Under the pieces are notes generated by a model. That model ran no database searches, was not told the origin of the DNA, and saw only the letters and a program-made list of their open reading frames with translations. From contig JALQPE010002509.1 in the NCBI GenBank assembly GCA_030407315.1, forward strand, positions 62,001 through 126,000: a stretch of DNA of 64,000 nucleotides. Reading direction: 5' to 3'. The position numbers and the translations under genes are program-made. This document shows, one piece after another, positions 49,350-58,649 of the stretch. Each line of letters begins with the position of its first letter. The stretch's first letter is position 1. The DNA is from Asparagopsis taxiformis (lineage: Eukaryota > Rhodophyta > Florideophyceae > Bonnemaisoniales > Bonnemaisoniaceae).

Positions 49350-52223
49350 ATGGATTCTGCTAAAGAAAGGTTTTCCTCGCTTATGTCTGGTGCTGAAATA
49401 GTTTCAGTAGATCCGATGGCCTGTATTCCGTTTACTTGTGTAAGAGACACTGTGAACGGATGCGTGCAAGAGTTGGCTCGCATATTCGATGATGAAGAGG
49501 ACGGAGGAGTAACCTCAGGGGGCTCAATGTGTTACGTCATTCGTTTGGAGGGAGCCTTCTCTTCAGTTCCTCTACAATATTTCAGGAAGGAGCTTGCTAG
49601 TGAGGACGCTGCTCAGAAAGAAGTATCGAAAAGAAAGGAGTGGTTTGGAATAGTAGATGGCGCCCATAGGCTGATAGCGCTCCAGAAGCTCATCTGTTCT
49701 AGACCAGAGAAATGGAGTGGTTTCAACCTATCTGTTACGAAGCTCCGAAGTACCTCTTCTTTGGAAACTTTTCGTGCGTTTGCGAGAAGCTGCAACTTTA
49801 AAAACGTTGACGACTTTATAGTTGAACAAACACAGTTCGATATTCTGCGAAGCCTAAAGCAAGACTATGCAACATTGTCTGCTAGGCTGAACAGGAGTGC
49901 CAAAGCAAGTGAGGTCGCAGTGTTTTACTGTGGGGGGAAGAAAGGCTGCACATCCACTATCAAACAATTGGCAGCGTGCGCTCTTCGTTTACCTCAGTCC
50001 GTCATCGACACAGTTGGTATAATTGTCAACGAAGAGAATAAGGAACTTGCTACATCACAACAGAAGAAAAAAGCCCACATTTCTAAGATTCCCGTGGGTG
50101 TTGACTCAAGGGTCTATAGGAATATCATTTCTACTTCTACTTTCAAGCAGTCCACTGCATTTATGAATGCATCCGGAAACATTGGTGAGCAACTACAAAT
50201 CAATACCCTTTGGAGGATAAGAGATCTTGCACAGTTCAATGGGTATGGTGCGACAAAACACACTGTTGTTACTGAACAGTACCTCGCCGCCAAGTCTGCT
50301 TTATTCGAAATTGAAAAGTTTGAGAAGTTGATGGGAACGAAAATCTGGCCGAAGGAGATGGAATTGATGCGTCGGAACGCTGAGCGTACTCAAATTTTTG
50401 ACAGGGAAATCGCTTCCAATCATGGAAACGACTTGGATCCACTGCCTTCTTTCTATGAGGCATACAAGATGGCATGCCCTGCAGTTGCCCACCAGAATCT
50501 AATGAAATTCAAGGGGCAAGAGCATTGCCACAGGAACTCAAACGATCTATCGAACGGATCAAACGACTTTCAAAATGAGGAAGAAAGCTGCCGCACCAAA
50601 AAAAACCATGACACGAAAGAAGTCTCAGATTTAATTCATCGATCCATGGAAAATCTCTCAACGACAGATCCTACAATTTCGGTTGACGACTCTGAGGAGC
50701 TCTCTGAGCCTTTACACATCGATGAAGATAATAATAATGAAGAGAGTAATCCCCAAGTACCCAAAGGGGGAAAACTGGACAATGAAGATGCATCTAAGGC
50801 AGATCCGACAGAATGTTTGCAGAGCTTCAATATTCAAGTTTTTGGAATGAAATGGCAGGAGTTTGAGCAGAAGAGCGAGGAATACGAAAAACTTAAAGGA
50901 AATGTATCAACCATCCTCACAGATCCACCTTACTCTATTCAGATGAAAACTGCATCTGGAGCTGGAAGTGGATTCGACGATTTCGTTGACGATAAGGAAA
51001 TCAACGAGTTTGCCCAATTTTGTCGGAGACTTCTTGTTCCAGAGGGATCCATTGTATTGTTCACTAGTTGGCAATGGTTTCATAAGTGGTTTGATGCTTT
51101 CCAGAGGAATGGATTCCAGGTACTACATTATCCGCTCATCATTTCGAAGGATACTTCTACACTCAGAAGAAATGGGAGGCTGAAAATGCCACAGTGCGCA
51201 TGCGATTTTGCTCTTTTGGCTTACTCCCCAGCATTAGCTCTCTCTGGGAAAAGTATCCCAAGAGTAGTGGACTTTGAATTGCCTTATCAACTAATCAAAT
51301 GTACCCACAGCCGGAAATTCAATATAATCGACAACGTCCCTGTACCGTCTGCGAAGCTTAAGTACGATGGAACGAGGAAACTTGTTCGTGTCGAGGAGAA
51401 GAATGTCGACTTACTCGTAGAGCTTCTAACTTCTTTTTGTCCTCCTGGTGGACTTGTCTGTGATCCGTATGCTGGCACGCTCACATCTGGAATTGCGTGC
51501 CTTCGAACATCACGACCAGCTGTTTTAATAGAGAAAGACAAAGATTGTGCGGCAGTTGCAATGAAGCGTCTTGGTGCAATAGCTAATAATGCACTCCTGG
51601 ATAAATCTAGAACGGCCGATCTGAGACCCATGTCACAAGCTGAGGCATGTGTGGGCCTCATGCCCCTCACATCAGACACTCTCAGTGACAAGGAAGCCGA
51701 TACTCCTCTATGTACACCGGCATATGTCGATCCACCCTCCCCAGCTCCCGGTCTTTCGAAGTGTGCCGGGAGCAAGGAGACTGTACTTTCCAGAAGTAAT
51801 GCTTCCCAGGAAATTCTCCCCGAAAGAAAAGGCCCCCAAGACGTTTCAAAAGAGTTTCCGGGAACTGTCAATGACTCAGCTTTGGTCCAGGGAACGAGGA
51901 AGAGCAAGAGACTCAAACTTTCCAGGAGAAAAGAGAAGTACTTCGATCATAGTGGTGATATCAAAATGACAAGCTCCGGGCAAGTTCATTCTTCTACTCC
52001 TGATGGTAATGAAAAAGGTAGACGCACAAATTGTGTGCTAAAATCAGACTGTGTTGTGGCAATGAGTCTCAGACCTGGTGAAACCTCTATAACATCCCAT
52101 AAGTGCACAGAGTGCCATCAGCCAGTGCACAGTATTTGCGAGTATGGGAGAAGAGTTGCTGGGAAGACAGACAGAGAGGAGATATGGGCCTGTTCCAAAG
52201 AATGCTTCAATAAGCAGGGTTGA
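49350..52223 (+). CDS. ParB-like / DNA methyltransferase / zinc-finger protein, intact
   Basis: 957 residues from the ATG at 49350 (MDSAKERFSSL; upstream in-frame codons open only with TTG). Domains: ParB-type fold with WFGIVDGAHRLIALQ (DG 103-104, HR 106-107), a helical region (~140-400), a charged disordered linker (~410-500), then a permuted N6/N4 amino-methyltransferase with motif IV DPPY at 525-528 (ILTDPPYSIQ) and the SAM motif CDPYAGTLTSGIACL at about 704. A Ser/Pro-rich linker leads to a C-terminal zinc finger (HKCTECHQPVHSICEYG ... CSKEC), PHD-like in spacing. ParB-methyltransferase fusions are familiar from phages and bacterial mobile DNA; here one sits in a eukaryotic transposon beside its transposase. 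Likely role: recognise and methylate element or target DNA (adenine N6 or cytosine N4, undetermined). Confidence 0.85.
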   Translation: MDSAKERFSSLMSGAEIVSVDPMACIPFTCVRDTVNGCVQELARIFDDEEDGGVTSGGSMCYVIRLEGAFSSVPLQYFRKELASEDAAQKEVSKRKEWFGIVDGAHRLIALQKLICSRPEKWSGFNLSVTKLRSTSSLETFRAFARSCNFKNVDDFIVEQTQFDILRSLKQDYATLSARLNRSAKASEVAVFYCGGKKGCTSTIKQLAACALRLPQSVIDTVGIIVNEENKELATSQQKKKAHISKIPVGVDSRVYRNIISTSTFKQSTAFMNASGNIGEQLQINTLWRIRDLAQFNGYGATKHTVVTEQYLAAKSALFEIEKFEKLMGTKIWPKEMELMRRNAERTQIFDREIASNHGNDLDPLPSFYEAYKMACPAVAHQNLMKFKGQEHCHRNSNDLSNGSNDFQNEEESCRTKKNHDTKEVSDLIHRSMENLSTTDPTISVDDSEELSEPLHIDEDNNNEESNPQVPKGGKLDNEDASKADPTECLQSFNIQVFGMKWQEFEQKSEEYEKLKGNVSTILTDPPYSIQMKTASGAGSGFDDFVDDKEINEFAQFCRRLLVPEGSIVLFTSWQWFHKWFDAFQRNGFQVLHYPLIISKDTSTLRRNGRLKMPQCACDFALLAYSPALALSGKSIPRVVDFELPYQLIKCTHSRKFNIIDNVPVPSAKLKYDGTRKLVRVEEKNVDLLVELLTSFCPPGGLVCDPYAGTLTSGIACLRTSRPAVLIEKDKDCAAVAMKRLGAIANNALLDKSRTADLRPMSQAEACVGLMPLTSDTLSDKEADTPLCTPAYVDPPSPAPGLSKCAGSKETVLSRSNASQEILPERKGPQDVSKEFPGTVNDSALVQGTRKSKRLKLSRRKEKYFDHSGDIKMTSSGQVHSSTPDGNEKGRRTNCVLKSDCVVAMSLRPGETSITSHKCTECHQPVHSICEYGRRVAGKTDREEIWACSKECFNKQG

Positions 52224-53238
52224 ACCTTCAAGAGCTCGAGAAGCATTTCCACTCCGGTATGATGCTTTTCGTCATGCGCAAATTATGAATTGAAGTGATT
52301 ACTGTTTTGATGGTACCCCTTCATAGCCGCTTATTCATGACAATGGGGCTTCGTTCTTTTTTAGTGCACCTTACCCCGACAATGACCTGGTATCTGCTAC
52401 AACAATTAGGAGGGATGAATTCCAGTCCTCCATTCTATCTCAGAGAAGGTTGAGAATAAACCGGTCAAGTTGTTGAAAAGCTCCAGATACGATTGTGCTA
52501 TGATTCCAATCCTTTCCAGTGCAGTGATGTGATGCACGTGTAGACGCGCAGAGCTTCTTTTTGGCGGATTCTTAATGTACAACCATGAGTATTCGGTAGA
52601 AGCGGTATCGTATCGATTCATGAACAAGATTAGTCGTATTGGAGCTTGATATAGTTTTTGATAGGAACTCAGCTGAAGTCCATGATTTGCACAAATGTGC
52701 ACCATGTGTATCACATGACATTCTCACTATTATGCTTTAGCACGCAGCACCTTCGTAGCAGTTGGTATACATCGTATAGATATATTCTATACATGCCTCC
52801 TATGAGTACACATTAATGTTTAGATGGCTGCACGATTTCGTAGATCTGTCACTGTCGCAAACACCCTGCATGATCCGGACGTCCTCGTTGGCGAGGACGC
52901 ATGCTTGCAAATTTGAATAGCAGATTTTGGGAATTCAGCTGAGATCTGCAAATATGCGTATGATATTCTCACCATTATTCTGCATCATGCTGCATCATGA
53001 AGCATCCTCGCCACGGTTGGTATGTATCGCATAGATAAATAGCATGCATGTATCCTACGTATGCGTGCGACTGTCATTATTAATGGAGATCTCCACAACT
53101 GCACACTGACACATGTGTCAATAGTGCTGTGTATATAACGAAAAATGGATGGAATGAACACTGTGATGACTACTTATTATAGTAAGCAGTCTAGTTCTAG
53201 CACTATCCCTTGTGCATGATACGGACTTGCCGATTGTT
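52224..53238. other. Spacer, nothing recognised
   Basis: A 1 kb stretch between the ParB-MTase gene and the right TIR. Small repeated phrases occur (CAGCTGAAGTCC / CAGCTGAGATCTGC; ATCGTATAGATA / TCGCATAGATAA), suggesting an old internal duplication near 52680-53060. No gene. Confidence 0.45.
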
Positions 53239-53784
53239 CTATTGATGATCAAGTATACCTACATGTGTGAATAGAAAATCTTCAATCTTTCGGCGATGTT
53301 CAGGGGTCACTGACACACGAGTACTGCGCACAAACTGTGTCGCTGTCAGTGACCGTGTACAAAATTCATTCATAATAAAATGAAACAGAGCGGGGAATTC
53401 ATGTGCAAGCCATTCATAAATAGCCCGTGTTGAGCAATGAAGTCCAGATGTCAACCATTCGAGAATAAATCTCCATAGCGATCGAACACACAATGTGACT
53501 GCGTATAGAAGCACACCCGCACATACGAGATCATGTCCAGCATGAATGGGCATACGTTCAATCATATCCAGAACTATGTATCCTGTTTGACAGCATGCTG
53601 TAACCTCGTGTATTCGACCCACTTGGCTTCTAATAAGGCTGAAAAAGAAGTAAGATGTAGTTCCTCTCCGCTTACGAATTGGAATTATCCATATGAATAC
53701 TTCGTCATAATAAATAAGCAGGCGGCTTTTGAACGAATAACCGCAGCTAGATATGAAGCACATACAGTCTAGCACCGCCAACAT
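53239..53784 (-). CDS. 181-residue frame starting in the right inner TIR
   Basis: Begins at ATG 53784 inside the TIR and continues past its edge (53603) to a stop at 53239. The TIR part is hydrophobic. The unique part (MIERMPIHAGHDLVCAGVLL ... TPEHRRKIEDFLFTHVG) looks more protein-like than the left copy's tail. It may be a real small gene of which the left TIR keeps only the 5' end. No family recognised. Confidence 0.35.
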   Translation of the reverse strand: MLAVLDCMCFISSCGYSFKSRLLIYYDEVFIWIIPIRKRRGTTSYFFFSLIRSQVGRIHEVTACCQTGYIVLDMIERMPIHAGHDLVCAGVLLYAVTLCVRSLWRFILEWLTSGLHCSTRAIYEWLAHEFPALFHFIMNEFCTRSLTATQFVRSTRVSVTPEHRRKIEDFLFTHVGILDHQ

Positions 53785-54813
53785 CAATCGGAGTTTAGAA
53801 TATTATACAACCGCGTATGAAGATCGCAGAATGTGACCAGCGCCGGTATGTTGCAAGCTTGAGTAGAGCAGTTGAGAATTGGATTTACCAATACAGGGTC
53901 AAATCGAAAGACTTCCGCTTACAAAAACTCTTTGTGTCTCTCCTGAGCAGACTATCTGAGAAAGCACCATCACAGGAAGATACACACATATCGCGTTGAT
54001 GGCGCCTCCACGGTGCATATTTTGGATTAAGTTCCTAATTTCAAAATTCCAGCCCAATGACCCAATAGCTGAGATCTATCTTTGATGTGATATGTGCTTC
54101 ACACATGTCCATATGTCAACGACTGGTATGTATACAAATTCACTGCACAGATGACACGTAAAACACGAGCGTACGCTCAAAGACAACTTTGGAATTTCAA
54201 ATTCCTGTACAGTACATTGGACTATGGTTCAATTTGGAATCAATAGTGCACCTGCTTATAAATTAAAGAACATTTCGAGAGCTGCTCGATTGAACAAATA
54301 TACTGTCAGGAAGTCCGCTTGTCCGCCTGGCTCTTCTGGAGTTTCAACTAAGCCATTTGGCTAGCTGACAGCTGCCTCATCACAGACGCTTGCTGACCTC
54401 TTCAATCTCCAAACAATGTCAGTGCTTCACGCAAATTAAATGGAGATATTGAATTGCGCATTAATGCAATTCAAATTGGTCCATCTGCACACGCCGATCC
54501 CCTCATTAGGTTTTGCTCCAGCTCACATTCGGATGGACTGCTTTCCACCACGTAAATAGCACCTGCAGCAAGTTCCATCAAAATCAATCTAAAAACTAAT
54601 GTTATGTTTTATTTGTCCGTTATACACACTGTGTAACACATGAACCGTAGACATGGTACTCCCAATGATACACTGCAGTGTATGTATGGTATCCATCATT
54701 CATTAGTATGATAGCGGAGTACAGGACTGACACATGGCAAAATATGGCCGTGGAATACTGTGCACATAATTCTGTTCTAAAATAAATATTCTGATTTTGG
54801 TGCTCACTGTGTT
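53603..54813 (-). repeat. Right TIR of the inner element (1,211 bp)
   Basis: Inverse of 43837-45047 with no difference noticed. The outer end is GGTGCTCACTGTGTT. Confidence 0.95.
53817..53999 (+). CDS. 60-residue TIR-borne frame, right copy
   Basis: Identical to the frame at 44651-44833 because it lies in the other TIR. The same reservations apply. Confidence 0.3.
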   Translation: MKIAECDQRRYVASLSRAVENWIYQYRVKSKDFRLQKLFVSLLSRLSEKAPSQEDTHISR

Positions 54814-54817
54814 ATAT
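54814..54817. repeat. Target-site duplication ATAT, right copy
   Basis: Directly follows the right terminus ...CTGTGTT; partner of 43833-43836. Confidence 0.75.
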
Positions 54818-55977
54818 GATCAAGGATTCAGAAGAGAGCTAATCTGTTGCAGAAACTTTGTGGGCACAACATGGCATGTTCAAATGTTGATGTGTGACAC
54901 CATGAAGGTCTCAAACTACCGTCAGTAACAGGATTTCGGTTCTCTTTTACTGTAATTTTCGTATGACATAACTCTTGATATGTAATCATTAGACTGTTCA
55001 ACTCGCGAGTTGACACGTGACTCTGAATACATGTATTTTCAGCTTCGAGAACGGATCTATCAACCAATATTGAAAATGTGCCATCTGTGACGTGTCTGTT
55101 CTGAAGCGAATACCTTTCACGTCACATGTTGCAATCACAGGTATGATTTCGTGTTCGAAGATAGAATGTGGACACAATAACATAATGGTCTCGTATAGGT
55201 CCAAAATCGTTATTCAGTCCAGACCTTACACCAAATACGGTACCATGCTGAAATGGCCTCTTTCCACTGGCAAAAGGAAACTGTCAATTTCCAGACCCAT
55301 GTGACAATATTGAAAATGCTTGAAAGATGACATCACCAGGTCTCGAGTTAATATGACATGAAGAAATCAGTACCAATCTAGTATGTGTACACGGTATTCC
55401 CGCCGAAGATGTACTATTTCTGACCGTAGAGATAAAGCTTCGCTCCACTGTCGTTTACATGTATAACTTCTAAACAGTCTCCTTGGCGCCATTGAATGCA
55501 AACTCACCCATATTTTTTGTCCCGTTCATGTAGCAAATTTCTCCGGAGAGGGAGCTTGCATGAAAAGTCATCATTCAGACACCAAACGTGTCCAACTTCT
55601 ACATTCAGTTTCAGTGCATCGCTTTTGTGGAGAGAAAAATTCTGACAAAGTTGCTTCATGACATCCAGATAAACAACTAAGTGATGGCTGACCTAGATCG
55701 TAACGATTATTACGTGACGTAATCGTATGATCATGGGGCAAGGAGCTCGAGCTCAGATTTGATCAATCGAGCGATATGTACCGTGAATACGGAGACGAAA
55801 TGCACGGACCAATGAATCCATATGCTGAATTTATTCATCTCTTTCAAGCTCATGTATTGAGCAATTACATTACATCCAGACTAAGTTTAGATCGATCATG
55901 GTGACCATGGGATTTGTTAGTGTGAACGGTTAAGCAAGACATCTGAGCCTGGATGAATATAAAGGGAGAGATTCTCT
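54818..55977. promoter_or_regulatory. Right part of the outer element's divergent promoter region
   Basis: 1.16 kb with no convincing frame. It contains the TATA box at 55958 near its end. Before the inner insertion it was continuous with 43564-43836. Confidence 0.45.
55958..55973 (+). promoter_or_regulatory. TATA box with GAGAGAT tail, outer transposase
   Basis: TATAAAGGGAGAGATT lies 20 bp before the first ATG (55978) and ~125 bp before an in-frame ATG at 56086. The inner paralogue has the same box ~150 bp before its ATG. That favours 56086 as the used start, since a transcript would begin at or after 55978. Confidence 0.55.
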
Positions 55978-58500
55978 ATGACTCTTCAGCTCTCCTTGTC
56001 TAAATATCCAGATCGTCAGCGTGAAAGACAGAAATTACTACGGGTACATCTGTTGATTTCCGAATCATCCTTATCTTCACTCTCTATGTCGATCGCCATC
56101 GTCAATGATCCTCCAGGATTAGACACCCAGTCTTCTGCGCGGCTTCGCTTGTGTTATAGCTTCTCCAATGTAGAAAGTTCGGAAGATTCCTCTATTTCCA
56201 CTGACAGTGAAGATCGGAGTACCCTGAGAGGTCAACTACGTACCCTTCCTCAATACAATTCGAATTCAAGCACTACCAGGAACGAGGAATTTATTTCTCT
56301 TGTATGCAAGCCGAAAAGTGCGTTGCTGCCAAAACGCCGATACAGCATGATAACAAGGAGTCCTCGTATAGCCCCCATTAGCTCTCTCAAAAAGTGGAGA
56401 CTTGAGCAGTCTCGATCAACTGTCAATCCGTTCAAAGAGGCGAGAAAATGCTGTGTAAAGCTGAAGTGCTTCAGGAAGATTACCGATAATGACGCAAGTG
56501 GCTTTGTATTTGAACAATACAAGAGAATTATGGGAATGGACCGAGAGGAACGAAAAAGAACTTTAATTTCCATGTTCATGATCGAAGAAGGGACATTTCG
56601 CTTCAACAATGAGCGCGTTTGCGGAGAATTCCTTCGTATCGGTCTCGGATTCTCTAGGACACTACAGCGTTGCGTAAAAGGTACCTCATTTGCTCCTGCA
56701 TCACGGTCTGTAGTAGCTCTCCCGAGGGCTCCCAGTAACACTCTCTCACACAAGGCATCTATAATACTTTTCTTGGAATCTCTTGCTGACACGACCGCAC
56801 AAATGATGCCTGACAAAGACGAGAGGCACTTACCAGCATTCAGGAAGACAGCAGTTTATCAGCAATTCCTCGAATCCTATGAGGAATATGATTGTGATGG
56901 ATCCTTGAGAAGTCCTCCATCTCAGAGTTACTTCTTGACTATTTGGAAGCGGTACTCTTCCAATATCAAAGTTCGCAAGCATCATCGCTTCACAAAGTGC
57001 TCGGAGTCCGAAATTCTGAGATCTGAGTTAGACAAGTGTGGTTTAAATGAAAGCCGTGCCAGGCCACTGAGAGAACGGCTTAAGTTGCACTACGATTATA
57101 TCACACGTGAACGTGTAGCATATTCCATGAAGGCAAAAATGGCGGCCCGAAACCCTACAGCTTACTGTTCTATAGTTATTGACGGTGCAGACCAATCCGC
57201 CTTTGGGTTGCCTCATTTCGTCTGCGACACAAAGTCATCTCGAGGAGAGAAAATGAAGGTGAAGTTAGTTGGCTCACTCGAGCATGGTTCAGTGAACAAT
57301 TTAACTTTGCTGCTTCTAACTGAACAATTCGAAACTGGAGGTAACCACATAATCGAAACACTCCATAGAGTCCTTCAAATGAAACACGATGCTGGAGGAC
57401 TACCAAAAACACTATTCTTACAGCTTGACAACTGTACGAGGGAAAATAAGAATAGATATGTGATGGCATATATTGAAACGTTAGTGAGCCGAGGAATTTT
57501 TGATGAAGCACAAGTTTCGTTCCTTCCAATCGGTCATACTCACTCCGATATAGACCAATGTTTCAGTCGAACTTCTCAGAGGTTGCGAACAAACGAGGCT
57601 CTTGATATGGAACAGATGATAGAGCAACTGAAACTCTGTTACAATCCTACACCGGTGGTTCTACGTATGAGACACGTCGCAAACTTCTCCGCCCTGTGCA
57701 GTTTGGAAAACTGCCTACTTAAGGTTCCACCATTCAGCCATTACCGTTTTTTCAGGTTTACCAGAACAGCTCGGGTTGTTCAGAGAATCTCTGTTGATGG
57801 AGCCCCTGCGTATGGTACAAAATGTGCAGTGCGAGTAGCTTGCAAGGATGACTGGGTTCCTCTCGATGAAACTTCTCCAGAGTGCGGGTTCCTCAAATTC
57901 CCGCCAAACTTCAAGAATACCCCTTCCAATAGACTTCGATCCCCCGATAACGTGATCAATGTGAACAAATGTCTGGAGTCGAGCGAGGAAAGAATTTCTG
58001 ATGCATCTGTGATGCGTTCTTTACGAGAGATGAGAGATGAGATTTATAATGACCGAGACGATCCGTTCCATTGGGACCTGAACACATCATTCGAGATGAA
58101 CTGTATCAAAGATGCTGGAGATATCGAGGAGGAAGATCAGTTTGTCAATATTCTACCGAGTATCGGATTTGAGTATTGTCCAGGAGAAATGCTTGCGATA
58201 AAGACTTCTACTCCATCATGTCCCTTCTGGGTAGCTGAGGTTCTTTCTATATCCGAACGAGCAGAAGATGATGCAGCAACGAAACTCAGAATCAAATGGT
58301 ACGAACCGAACACGAACGACAAAGATATCTTCACAGCAAGGTATTCTCCCAGTATGACAACAATGGGGAAAAGAACAGTCCCTTACATACAAGAAGTTGG
58401 TGTTCAGACTGTTTTGGTAAAGTTTGGACGATTGAAGAGAGATCGTAGGATCAGTGTGAAAGATGCCAAGAGCATCCGAAGCTCTCTGGGCATAGCGTAA
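55978..58500 (+). CDS. DUF7869-like putative DDE/D transposase (outer element)
   Basis: 840 residues from the first ATG, or 804 from the likelier start at 56086 (MSIAIVNDPPGL; see the TATA position). Clearly paralogous to 45123-47438. Numbering from 55978: KVRKHHRFTKCSESEILRSE (the inner copy's CDIC pair is degraded here), CSIVIDGADQSAFGLPHF (D402), FLQLDNCTRENKNRYV (D484), FLPIGHTHSDIDQCFS (D524, D526). The three acidic blocks and their spacing are kept, although overall identity is modest, so the family is old. The frame is intact, unlike its ParB-MTase partner, so this element might still supply transposase. TIR and transposase divergence suggest each copy recognises its own ends. Confidence 0.75.
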   Translation: MTLQLSLSKYPDRQRERQKLLRVHLLISESSLSSLSMSIAIVNDPPGLDTQSSARLRLCYSFSNVESSEDSSISTDSEDRSTLRGQLRTLPQYNSNSSTTRNEEFISLVCKPKSALLPKRRYSMITRSPRIAPISSLKKWRLEQSRSTVNPFKEARKCCVKLKCFRKITDNDASGFVFEQYKRIMGMDREERKRTLISMFMIEEGTFRFNNERVCGEFLRIGLGFSRTLQRCVKGTSFAPASRSVVALPRAPSNTLSHKASIILFLESLADTTAQMMPDKDERHLPAFRKTAVYQQFLESYEEYDCDGSLRSPPSQSYFLTIWKRYSSNIKVRKHHRFTKCSESEILRSELDKCGLNESRARPLRERLKLHYDYITRERVAYSMKAKMAARNPTAYCSIVIDGADQSAFGLPHFVCDTKSSRGEKMKVKLVGSLEHGSVNNLTLLLLTEQFETGGNHIIETLHRVLQMKHDAGGLPKTLFLQLDNCTRENKNRYVMAYIETLVSRGIFDEAQVSFLPIGHTHSDIDQCFSRTSQRLRTNEALDMEQMIEQLKLCYNPTPVVLRMRHVANFSALCSLENCLLKVPPFSHYRFFRFTRTARVVQRISVDGAPAYGTKCAVRVACKDDWVPLDETSPECGFLKFPPNFKNTPSNRLRSPDNVINVNKCLESSEERISDASVMRSLREMRDEIYNDRDDPFHWDLNTSFEMNCIKDAGDIEEEDQFVNILPSIGFEYCPGEMLAIKTSTPSCPFWVAEVLSISERAEDDAATKLRIKWYEPNTNDKDIFTARYSPSMTTMGKRTVPYIQEVGVQTVLVKFGRLKRDRRISVKDAKSIRSSLGIA

Positions 58501-58649
58501 GTGCAAGACAGACATTGAAATAAAATAGTTTAACGCAATAAGAGACTGAAGTTTTGCTCCACATGGAAGTTGTATATGTAGATCCTTGCCGTAACTTCAT
58601 GTGCTCCTTCCATTTCATTTCGCTCCCGTACATATGTTCCAATTTGCCC
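58501..58649. other. Spacer to the right outer TIR
   Basis: Short AT-rich stretch with no gene. It contains a possible 3' end signal (AATAAAATAG-like, GAAATAAAATAG at about 58518). Confidence 0.4.

Larger units (their letters stand above)
43837..54813. mobile_element. Inner TIR transposon, intact two-gene form
   Basis: 10,977 bp bounded by AACACAGTGAGCACC and its inverse, with 1,211-bp TIRs that look identical wherever I compared them. It carries a DUF7869-like gene (minus, 45123-47438) and an intact ParB-MTase-zinc-finger gene (plus, 49350-52223), transcribed divergently. Identical TIRs, a clean duplication and two intact frames indicate a recent, possibly autonomous insertion. It sits inside the promoter spacer of the outer element's equivalent gene pair. 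Confidence 0.9.
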
